Shown here: piece by piece, positions 1 to 9,300 of the stretch
Layout: the number at the start of each line of letters is the position of its first letter
How positions within the stretch are numbered: the stretch's first letter is position 1
NCBI GenBank assembly: GCA_033063855.1
Contig: CP093831.1
Coordinates: 15,438,001-15,502,000, forward strand
Direction: 5' to 3'
Source: Smittia aterrima
Lineage: Eukaryota > Arthropoda > Insecta > Diptera > Chironomidae
DNA length: 64,000 nucleotides
Made by a program: the position numbers and the translations under genes
Notes under the pieces: generated by a model
The model's database searches: none
What the model was told of the DNA's origin: nothing
Seen by the model: only the letters and a program-made list of their open reading frames with translations

Positions 1-510
1 CAACTCAGCAAGATCGTTCATAAGAAAATAACTTCGATGGCCTGCAAAGTTTCCTAAGTGTTCGGTTCGCAGAAGATTGAGTTTCTTTGCGATTTCAGAA
101 AACTCGAGAGGTTTGTGTTTAAACTCTGGCTTCTCATTATAATATTGTACAACTTTCGGATGTTCGCCATAATTTTTCACGTCAGGATGAGTCGCATTTG
201 GAATCTTTTTCAATTCTTCTTGAATTCGAGCGTTCAAAGAAATTTCTGCTTCTTTGCTCAGATTATTGCTTTTCAATTGATTGTGTAAATCATGAAGCAG
301 ATGAATGTCACCAACGCCTTTCCTTAATGTAATGTTCTCACTTATGCTTTCGATGTTCTTCGAATCAAGTAAAAACTTTTCATCGAGAACTGGTTGAGAA
401 AGTAGAAATTTATGCTTTCTGGTTTCTAGAGCTTGTTGACAGCTATTTGGCACCGAAGATTGAAATCTTACTAAGCTCCTAAAGCACTTTGAATAACGTA
501 GTGAGAGCAT
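1..510 (-). CDS. Mitochondrial seryl-tRNA synthetase-like protein, N-terminal part (runs off window)
   Basis: A start codon at 510 opens 170 uninterrupted codons that leave the window at base 1. The first ~20 residues (MLSLRYSKCFRSLVRFQSS) are basic, hydroxylated and free of acidic residues, as in a mitochondrial targeting peptide. After this come an RKGVGDI segment, a short helical stretch, the block IPNATHPDV, which matches the LPNxTHPDV block of mitochondrial SerRS, and HLGNFAGHRSYFL, which matches the start of the class II core (GHRSYYL). SerRS charges tRNA-Ser in the mitochondrial matrix. Catalytic motifs 2 and 3 lie outside the window, so I cannot tell an active SerRS from SLIMP, the insect SerRS-like paralogue that has lost charging activity. 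The coiled-coil arm between RKG and IPN is only about 40 residues, against about 100 in the human enzyme. Confidence 0.8.
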   Translation of the reverse strand, partial: MLSLRYSKCFRSLVRFQSSVPNSCQQALETRKHKFLLSQPVLDEKFLLDSKNIESISENITLRKGVGDIHLLHDLHNQLKSNNLSKEAEISLNARIQEELKKIPNATHPDVKNYGEHPKVVQYYNEKPEFKHKPLEFSEIAKKLNLLRTEHLGNFAGHRSYFLMNDLAEL

Positions 511-1101
511 TTGATGCGAATATTTTAATTCTTCTTCAGTCAAAATACTTTTTTTTTCGCCAGAAGTTGTTTACTAAAGTTGTTGTCTCCTCGAGATTCA
601 AATGTTGCGCATTCGTTGTAAAGTTTAATTGTTATAAGCGAAAAGATAAAAAAAATATTTGTTATCGTCACAGAAGTGATGACGAATCATTTTGTTAAAT
701 CAATAACTAATTCCAACAATTTATCAATTCATAGGTCAGGAATTTCGCACTGCGTAAAAGAAATTGATTTACAAATTAATTGGATCTTTATTTTAAAATG
801 TGCCTTGGTGGCCCATTTACCTTCCAGATGTTTCAACATTAAGGGCTTCATTGAAAATATTAGGGATTTTGTGAAAACATATTTTAAGGGATTTTATGTG
901 AATGACTGCCTGATCAAAACTCGTTAGAAGGGTAAAAATTAAAATTATTGAAAGGATTAATAATTATGATTGATTTTGAACAAATTTTCTTTAAATGAAC
1001 TATTGGGACAGAATGTCTTTAAAACCATGGCTCACTTTTAAGATCTTTTCAATCGTTTTTCTTTCATTGTTGCATTTTCTTTTATACGAAATTTCGCTTC
1101 C
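511..1101. other. Intergenic: SerRS-like promoter side and TAZ-gene 3' side
   Basis: AT-rich sequence between the start of the SerRS-like gene (minus strand) and the stop of the TAZ gene (minus strand). It must hold the SerRS-like promoter and the TAZ-gene polyadenylation region. Short open frames here show no family resemblance. No RNA gene or repeat was recognised. Confidence 0.6.
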
Positions 1102-1752
1102 TTATGAAATTTCGATTGTTCTCGGCTGTTGTGCATCTTGAACAGGAGTGACGAGCGCATTAACTACATTATTAATGATAATCGAATGTTGAGCTTCATG
1201 ATTGAGCGACGCTGATTCGTCGTCTAATCTTAATCTCTTTGGCGATGGTTCAGACGGAGATGAATTGTCTGTTGATGACGGTGGGGCTGTGATTGGCGGA
1301 ATCACAAATTGAGGAACGGGTTTCAAGCTACGAAACATAAAATATTCATTAAGCAAACCATTCTGATTCAACAAAGTTATGTCTTACCTCTGAATGCTTT
1401 GTTGCTGTGCTTGGTGTTCCGTAACAGCTTGAAGCTTGCGTTTCATTATTCGACAAAATGGAACATGACAGACGCTTTGACGACAGAGCTTTGAATGATA
1501 AAAGCAAAGCGACATCAACTGTGTACATATTGGACAGCCACGAATGTTAGAAGCTTTTCTTTGGCATGTCCTTGTATGCTCAACAACGCGCTTCATCTTT
1601 TGACATCCAGGTGCGGTACAACTTGCTCCTTCTCGACAGTTTAAAGCGTGGATGAGGGAGAGTAAGCACCGATTGATGGCTTCCTCACGCGAGCTGATGT
1701 ATCTCACCCGTTGCTCATGCTGGTTTGCAGTCTTCATCATTTTAGAGATCAT
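1102..1752 (-). CDS. Stand-alone TAZ2-type zinc-finger protein (CBP/p300-related domain)
   Basis: Two exons, 1752-1388 and 1327-1102, joined by a 60-base GT-AG intron (donor GTAAGA, acceptor TTTCGTAG), give 196 residues. Residues ~20-110 are a TAZ2 domain like that of CBP/p300 (Drosophila nejire). All twelve zinc ligands are present as three HCCC sets: H35-C39-C45-C50, H59-C63-C73-C76 and H86-C90-C95-C100, with the family blocks CQKMKRVV and GCPIC. TAZ2 domains bind transactivation helices of transcription factors. The tail is Pro/Ser-rich with a likely nuclear signal (SPKRLRLD). No acetyltransferase, bromodomain, KIX or TAZ1 is seen nearby. The frame stays open upstream to an acceptor-like TTTTAG ending at 1783, so a non-coding or short coding 5' exon probably exists and the true start could differ. 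Confidence 0.75.
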
Positions 1753-1782
1753 TGTTTGTAAATCGCCAACTTTGGAACCGCC

Positions 1783-2684
1783 CTAAAAGTACAGAATAAA
1801 TTAATAATAATTAACCTTCGATATCACGCCACACTCAGTAGCTGATTAACTTGAATGTTGCAGGCAATGCTGTACAAAGAAAAACCTCGCGCTATTTAAA
1901 TCAATTTTGAATGAAAAAAAACGTAAACAATGAATCACGATCACGAATTTTAAGAAAAATGCGTGAATAATTTTGCCGAACTATTTCATCACTCTAGTTA
2001 ATTCTGTTAATTGCAAGGATGATCAAAAGGTTTCAAATTATTGCGTCATTTTGGTTGCCCGAGAACCTGCACGTCTACATCAGCCCATGTCTTCTTCTTC
2101 TTATTTTTCTTTGTACTGCCGTGTTTATTTTCTTCTACAAAAACAATTTACGCAGTTTTCGATTTAACGCTTACCATTTCTTATATCGCAGAAAAATGAT
2201 GTTTAGAATGTCTTTCGAGAGATGTAGTTTAAAGCAAAGAATGTACCGACGCTCTGAGTCTCTTGATGTAGAACTTTGAAATGCTTAAATGTCACTGGAC
2301 CTCCGAGGAAAATGAAAAGCAACCGAGAAATTTCACAATCGAAGACTACCGAGGGAAGCGCCACGAGTCTTAATTTTGAACAGCGTTTTGAAATTACGTT
2401 ACGATTTGTTGAAAGCAAAAAACAGAATGAACACGTTTTAAGAAAATCTTATTTTGTCATCCAACGTTGCGAAATATTAGAGTTCGACTAATCACGTTTC
2501 CTTTATACCCAAACTTGTATCATTTGATAAGAGATTTTTTTTTATCACGCGATACCGCAGTGGTTGCGGTTGAAAGTCAAAAATATATTTTTCTTTTCTT
2601 GTACATTCTAGAAATTTCATAAATTTCTATCTCTGAAGAGTCTTTTATTTTCGTAAAGTAGTAAAATATATTTTGAATTTGTTA
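1783..2684. other. Intergenic between TAZ gene and SERAC1
   Basis: No coding exon extending the TAZ gene was recognised here. The stretch should contain the TAZ-gene promoter or 5' untranslated exon and the SERAC1 3' end. It also holds the weak small open frame listed separately at 2019-2279. Confidence 0.5.
2019..2279 (+). CDS. Possible small single-pass membrane protein (weak)
   Basis: An 86-codon ATG frame with one clear hydrophobic helix at about residues 22-40 (PCLLLLIFLCTAVFIFFY), followed by a strongly basic, Tyr/Arg-rich tail. This is the layout of many small type II or tail-basic membrane micropeptides. No homologue is recognised, and AT-rich sequence yields such frames by chance. 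It sits between two minus-strand genes, so it would need its own plus-strand transcript. Confidence 0.2.
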   Translation: MIKRFQIIASFWLPENLHVYISPCLLLLIFLCTAVFIFFYKNNLRSFRFNAYHFLYRRKMMFRMSFERCSLKQRMYRRSESLDVEL

Positions 2685-4871
2685 TCACTTTGTTATCTTT
2701 GGATTTGATTGTTGAGAATGCTGCTTAAGGATTTTGTCGATCATGTTCATTGTTGTTAAATAAATAAATGAATTTTGACTGATTGGTTTGCTTAGATTTA
2801 AATGATTTTCATTGGAAATGTAGAAATCTCCAACTCCAAGGAAAGCGCTCTGGAGTGGAACGACAATCATCTTGATGTTCTGGAAAACTTTCATTGGGGT
2901 TCCTTCAGCTATCGACACGATTTCAACAGGTTTATCCAGTTTCGCTATATTCGCTAAGAATTCATCGTTGAGTTTTATTAACTCTTTTGAATTCTCTTCC
3001 ATGTCTTTGACTTCAATAGTTGGCCACAAAAGGGCAGTTTGTTTGCTGTATTTTGCTATGGCTGATCCTCGATGTGGAGTACCAAGGAAAATAATTCCTC
3101 TTGTATTCTGAGCGATGCACCTTATTTTTGGATCTGCACTCGCAAATGACTGATTAATGATTCCTTTGACGATTAATCCTCCCATCGAATGGCAGACCCA
3201 AATCACTGGACGACCTTCACCAATTCCTGCATCAGATAATCTTTGTAGGTAGTCTGCAGATCGGAATTTGAGTTTTAACTTATTTTGTTCACAAGGACAC
3301 ACTTTCTTCACCCAATAACTCAATGCAGACTCAAACTGTAGACCAAGGATTCTAATTTGTGGAAATTGTTGCGGAAGCCAATCAATCGGCCAACAAAAAC
3401 TATATTTCTGATCGTTCATCTTCTTGACAATGTGAGTCAGGATTCTTCTTGAAAGTTTCAGCTAAAAATGTTCTCATTAGAATAGAAAATTTCAAGTTAA
3501 CAAATTCAACCTACGTCTTCAAGTGGAGGCTTTTCTTCGGCCATCTCGTTAAGCGCTTCTAAAACGCTTTTCGTTGTTTGTTCGGTAATTGAAAGAATCT
3601 TACTTGCTGGTCCCAATGGTTCCATTTGTACAATCTTCTCATCGCGGAAAACTCCTTCTTCTTGGAAAAACGAATTCTTGAGTTTGTCATCTAAGGTTTG
3701 AGACTGTTTTACGCTTTCGAGCATATCTGATTCTCTCTGAACACGCCATGTTATCCAAATTCCCCCGAGAATTCCATGAACAAAAATGATATCCAAAGCA
3801 GGATTCTCATTAATTTTTCCTCTCGGATATAACGGATAAAGTTTCGGTTGATACACAAACCCTGATGTATCATATTTGTCAAGATTGTTGAGCGAAGTTG
3901 ATGAAAGCACTTGAATACGAAGATCCTCGTCATGTTGCCAGTTTGAAAGCAAATGTATCCATCCGCTTTTAAAGAAGTAATCAATTATCTTGTCATTTGC
4001 TGATGTCATATTTGTGATAATTTTAGAAATGATCAACTTAATGTTGATATTTTCTGCGAAGTTTTTGTAGATATCCAACATTATCTCAAGGCCTTCATGC
4101 TCCGCGATTTTGAAGCTGAGTTCAGGATTATTTGTCAAATGTAGAAAGTTATCAAGTGACTCTAGAATATGATCGTTTTCGTGGTGAAAGTCATGATGGA
4201 GATTCGTGTCATGATCAACGTCTTTCATGTGGTGCTCGAAAGCATTTGTTGTTTCTAAAATAAACTTTACACAAGCGTGATCCTTTAAAGCGACAAACAT
4301 CGATTTGATATCAGCAATGATTTCACTATTACTTCTAACTTTCACGCATCGAGGTTTTGTAATGAGATTCGAATCGCAAAAGGTTCTCGCAAGTGAAACA
4401 GCTGTCTGAGAGTCACAATATTGAGCTAGAAATTGAAATTCCCAATCATCAAGATCAAGTCGAACACTTGAAAGATTCTTGATTGCTTTACGACGTTGAA
4501 AGGGACTTGTTGAATGCTTTGCTACGCGAAGTGTCTTTAATGCGTATTCGAGCTAAAAAAGAAGAAGTTTAGGAAATTGAATCGACATTATCATAAATTT
4601 TAATTACCTTTGTAAAGGTGAGCTTTTTCTTAAGATTGTAGAGAACGCTATAAAGCATCGTTTCTTCTTGAAAGAACTCATTCAGGAAGTCTTTCACTGG
4701 CTCCCGGAAATAATCATGAGGAATATAAATAAACTCGCTGCGATTACGATACAAAACTTTAGTGTTGAGAGGACGTCTCAGTATCTCGATGCAGTTTAAG
4801 CTTTCGTAAACTGCTGTTATCCCTAGCACTGCCGCTGCGCCACAAGCAATAATTTTCATCCGTCTCGACAT
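2685..4871 (-). CDS. SERAC1: SERAC1-like serine hydrolase (phosphatidylglycerol remodelling)
   Basis: Three exons, 4871-4608, 4552-3515 and 3461-2685, all joined in phase 0, give 692 residues (human SERAC1 is 654). Donors are GTAATT and GTAGGT; acceptors are TTTTTTAG and ATTTTTAG. Residues ~8-25 form an N-terminal hydrophobic helix (IIACGAAAVLGITAVYES), then an armadillo-like helical region, then the alpha/beta hydrolase domain starting at DIIFVHGILGG. The nucleophile elbow is VCHSMGG (Ser ~526). FLGTPHRGSA and the His of NENHLNLSKP (~654) are the other family blocks. In vertebrates SERAC1 acts at mitochondria-ER contacts in phosphatidylglycerol remodelling and cholesterol trafficking, and loss causes MEGDEL syndrome. 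It starts 130 bases from POLG2, head to head. Confidence 0.92.
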
Positions 4872-5001
4872 TATCAGTTAAAAGACAAAATCTTAAATGT
4901 CATTTACTGTTATACACGAAATTAGATTTGGTCTCCTTCAGATTTCTTATTTAAAGGACCTTAGTTTCTTGAATCACAAAGTTACTCAATAAATTTTGTA
5001 G
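4872..5001. promoter_or_regulatory. Shared divergent promoter of SERAC1 and POLG2
   Basis: Only 130 bases separate the SERAC1 start (minus) from the POLG2 start (plus), so both promoters must lie here or overlap the genes. No TATA box was seen. TCAGTT, an insect initiator match, occurs at about 4874-4879 on the plus strand. On the plus strand a 31-codon upstream frame (ATG 4897, stop 4990-4992) precedes POLG2 and could damp its translation if transcription starts before 4897. Confidence 0.6.
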
Positions 5002-6189
5002 ATGACGATTTTAATGGAAAAAAAGAACAAAAAAGAACTCGAAAAAATGAAAACAACAACAAAATCAAATAAATCTGAAGGAGACGCAACTACAAGTTTT
5101 GTTTACAAATTTTTGTTGTCAAATTGTGCAAAAATGAGACGTTTAGAACGAATTAAAGCTTTCGTTAATGTGAAACACGAGAACGGAAAGTTCTCTATTG
5201 AAAAAGTGTCACCGTTGTTTGAGAAACTTATGAAAAATGTAACAAATGAATACAAAAAGTTCCATGCAAATCGAGAGCCGCATATTGAAAATATTGAAAT
5301 TCCTTCCGCAACAAAAAGTGAATCGCCGATCAACACCAACTATCTACTTGAAAAGAGCTTCATGGACACTTTCATCAGTCTAAAAGAAAAACAGGAACTG
5401 CCATTCTCAATTACTCAAGAAATTAAATCAAAAACTCCTTCTGAAGATTCGTCTGTTATCTTCCCGTTTCAAAACAATTTGAGAACTACATATTTTGTAA
5501 ACCACAGCTTTAGCAGAGAAACATTTCTCCAGATTCAAAGACAACACAAAATCTGGTGGATGAAGTACGGAGCAACGCCAGGAAAATATTCAATCTCCGA
5601 CCAGAAATCGGAATCGTTCTCGAAGTACGTGAACATTATTTCAAGCAACGACGATTTCTCAATGAACGTCGAACGTCTAAGGATGTTTTCAATAAAAGAC
5701 TGCATAAAGGAAAAGGAGTCCGTTAACAAATTTCTTGCACGAGCTTCGAACAGGAAAAAAGAAACCGTTCCTGATATCATTGAAGCTGTCATAGATCTTC
5801 AAGTAGCCTCATTTGCTTTTCTCGTCGATGGTGTGAGTCTTTCGGACGAGTTCACAAATTTGCATCGCCGATCTGCTCCGTATCAGTTAGCTCTCATTGC
5901 AAATGGCAATTCAAAAGATGTTCTTGAATTAACGAAGTACATTGAACTGCTGACTCAAGCCTCAGACTGTAACATTCAAATCCTCAATGAATCTCAGTCC
6001 ACTAAATGCAATCAAGAAGAGCAATTCAAAATGTATGACAGCATTGGAGTTCCCTACGCGATAATCGTAAGCGAGGATTCGTTAAATTCTGGATTTTTGC
6101 AGCTCAGAAATCGAAATACCAATTTATCAGAAACAATTCACTTGAGTGACGTGTCGAATTATCTAATAAACATTTTCAACTCTGCCTGA
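5002..6189 (+). CDS. POLG2: DNA polymerase gamma accessory subunit (mitochondrial replication)
   Basis: Single uninterrupted frame of 395 codons. The C-terminal third matches the anticodon-binding-like domain of POLG2: LHRRSAPYQLALIANG (~residues 287-302) and GVPYAIIVSEDSLNSGF, followed by LRNRNTNLSETIHLSDV. The human protein has LRSRDTTMKEMMHISKL in the same place. The central region corresponds to the decayed class II synthetase-like core. POLG2 dimerises and raises processivity of the mitochondrial DNA polymerase. Length sits between Drosophila (~361) and human (485). The first 30 residues are Lys/Thr-rich with several Glu and are not a typical targeting peptide. The sequence before the ATG (TTTTGTAG) resembles a splice acceptor, so a 5' exon is conceivable, although only 130 bases are available. 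Start chosen as the first in-frame ATG. Confidence 0.85.
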   Translation: MTILMEKKNKKELEKMKTTTKSNKSEGDATTSFVYKFLLSNCAKMRRLERIKAFVNVKHENGKFSIEKVSPLFEKLMKNVTNEYKKFHANREPHIENIEIPSATKSESPINTNYLLEKSFMDTFISLKEKQELPFSITQEIKSKTPSEDSSVIFPFQNNLRTTYFVNHSFSRETFLQIQRQHKIWWMKYGATPGKYSISDQKSESFSKYVNIISSNDDFSMNVERLRMFSIKDCIKEKESVNKFLARASNRKKETVPDIIEAVIDLQVASFAFLVDGVSLSDEFTNLHRRSAPYQLALIANGNSKDVLELTKYIELLTQASDCNIQILNESQSTKCNQEEQFKMYDSIGVPYAIIVSEDSLNSGFLQLRNRNTNLSETIHLSDVSNYLINIFNSA

Positions 6190-6339
6190 GTTACTCGAGA
6201 ATAAAATTAATGATTTTTCATTTAATTTACTGAAATCTCTTCTTCATTTAGGAAAAAAATTTGTATTGACGTCAGAATCCATTCATTACCAAAAAGAACA
6301 AACATTCCGGAGAAATCAATTAAGAGAAATATCTATTAA

Positions 6340-9300
6340 ATGGCTTAGAATTTTCTTAATTGGCAAAAATAATTGGATGTAAACAAAAGGATGAAAATGT
6401 GTGAAATTTCTGATCATTTTCTTGCTCCCTTGAAACTCGACATGTAAATGTTTACTCAATAAATTTGTTTTACAATCAACGAGAGCAGACTAGTTGAGAG
6501 TGGAGGAATAAATAATTAATCGGGTGATGGAGCATTGAACAATGTTTGTGCTAAGCTGACCGTTGATGAGATAAAAGGGAAAACACAAGCGGCTGGAAGA
6601 GATCGAGAGCATGAAAAAATGTTTTGAAAGGATTTGTCAAAACCACCAAACTTTGTTCATTCCTAACATAAACTATTTTTCCCAAGAGGTAGTTTTGACC
6701 TTGAGGTGATAAAGTTCGAGCATGTTTTGCTCGAGGGTGAAGCATACGGCACGAAGGGTTGAAGTTACATTGGCTGCGGAAACAGTTGCTGTCGCTTTAA
6801 TTATTAAGCGAGCGGCAACAATGCAGAACAATTTGTCATTTGCTCAGCCAAAACTCAACAGACTAACGCCTAAAAAATTAAAATGTATCACTAAGGGATC
6901 TGCGAACTATCAAAACAAACAATAGCGACTTGAGACGAAATGTGGGACAAAAGGTGAGCGACAGAAAGGTCTTTAAACTGTCACCACGAGTTTCAGCGTT
7001 AGAAGAGAAAAAATATTTATTCTTCTAAACAAATTCTCGACTTAACAAGAACTTTTAACAACATAGAAGAAGAAGAAAGATGAGTCTAATCAGCATTTTT
7101 GTGACGACGTGCGGCGAAAACATGAAATTTCTTTTTCCATTTAGACAAATAACTGAGGGAAGAGACATAACAGGTGCAGTCAGGCTGCAAAGATGTTTAA
7201 AGCGTAATTGATAACACAATTTCCTTCCTCTCACAACATCATCGTTCAGAAAAACTGAGTTTACAATTTTTCAACTGAAACGCGATTTTTCTTTAAGTGA
7301 TTCACGATTCAAGCGCGATTTCTGACAGGAACTTAAAGGCTGACGTCAAAAGTTGTTCACAGTTTTTACAAGAATCAACGATGAAAAATGAGTAAACGGC
7401 TTTTGACTGTGAAGATGAATAATATGTTAAAAGGCTCAGTCATCGAATATCAGTTTCAATTCAAAGTTATTTTTAAACGAGAACTTGAGAAAATGTCTGA
7501 GAGTTTCCGATGAAATGCGTATTTTTCATTAAAGTGAAATCTGGAATGCAATTTCTTCAAATGCTCTGCGTCAAAAATAGGAAATTAAATCGGTTATCGA
7601 ACATCATTGAAGAGAAGTTATGGGTTTGCTGCTAGTTTGGCTTTGCCGCAGAGAAAATTCACTTTCTTATCAAAATCTAAACGTGTCGCTCGTCGAGTCC
7701 TCGCTTCATGGCTTTCATAAAGTCTGATGTCTTGACAAAATGCATAACGAAACGGAAATTTAATCAAATCAGCAGATTTTTAGCTTCTGCTTTCGACGCG
7801 ATCGAAAGACGACCCGGAAAGATTAACAAACTCTCTCTGGTTAAGTTTCCAAAGAAAATACTGAACCTGACTCGCTCCAGAATAAAAAGATTTAAACTTG
7901 ATAATTGCATTTTAATTACTTCGCATTTTCGCCTTTTTGGTTTACAGTTTCCGAAAGAGGTCTCATTTTTCATTCTTTCTAATTGTTTAACTTGCATTCT
8001 TATTTCCAAAGCTGCGATCAAGATTGAGTGCATTCGTTGATTCAGAAGTCAAAGTAATTGAATTAATAAAAAATTTTGCTCAAGTTTGTTCACTTCAAAT
8101 TGTCAATTTGTACGTGAGCGTGCTCAAGTGATATCCACAAATTCTGAACGAGTTACTCGAATTGAAATTCTCAAAAAACCTAAACGAAAATTTTTACTCA
8201 AAAGTTGAATCAAGGCGTGAGTAGAAAAATATTGATTTTCCTAATTGTAGGCAAGTATTTCGACCTGTCGTCGTGCACTTAAAATAGTAAACTCGAGAAC
8301 TTTAAGAACGTGTCTGAAATGTTGTTCGTTCGGAAAAAAATTTATGAATTTTTCAAAAGCGAACCTAAAACATTTTCTTAGAAATTCTACAAACAAACGC
8401 CGAACAGCGAGAATGAAATTTTATTGTTGAGGCTCGGTAAAAGGTTTTGAATTTCGGCTGTTTATCAAGAATTATGCAACTTAAAGCGTTTCTCATGTTT
8501 CAATTCTCATTGTCCAAGCAGAAATAACTAAAATCAAAGAAAAATTAAAAAATCGCTTCGACGAGTTCGTGAAGTTCATTGCTTCGAATGGCAGTGAGGA
8601 TTGAATTATCGTTTCTCGCTCTAATGATTTTTAGTTTTATAGTTCTTTCGTTAAAAGTGTTTTGTCTTAGCTTCATTTAACGTCGGATCATATTGCGAAA
8701 CGTATTTAAACTTTCTGCACACCCACACACACAGCGTGATACTTGTAAGAACTTTTTCTACTCGTTGGCCAAAAAAACATTTTCGCAAGTTCATAAATTA
8801 ATGTTTTATGTTGGGAACCGCACGATTTATGAAAACTCTGCTAGTTTCATGTTATTGTCAAACAACAGAGAAAGGAAACTGAATCCTGAAACTTTTTTCT
8901 CTCTCCGATTATTGAAACATAAAATCATAAAAAGGACTTTCTCTATGCAGTGCTGCCAGCGATTGTTAGCATAATGAAGAGATTGGAGTAGTTAACGAAG
9001 CGGCAACACAATTGTGGAGCAGAGCATACAAATTTTTTTCGGTGGTCATTAACAGGAAGCAGAACAGCATATTTTTCCGTTCAAAAGTTTTGCTACGAAG
9101 ACACAAAATTGCGTTTTCTTTCGAATAATGAATTTCCAGAACATTTGATTATAATTGTGGCGCTCAATGTTCCGAGACAAAAACTGAAGCCACATGACAA
9201 ATTTTGCTTGTATTGAAGAGACTTGTAGCTATATGACTTGATTGGGCTTGATGATTTATGTTTGACTAAACATGAACATTGAGAGTCGCGAGAACTTGAA

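Noticed and set aside
7708..8040. 110-codon frame on the plus strand with an overlapping antisense frame
   Set aside because: Not preserved in the right arm at ~20.2-20.4 kb; composition matches non-coding flanks.
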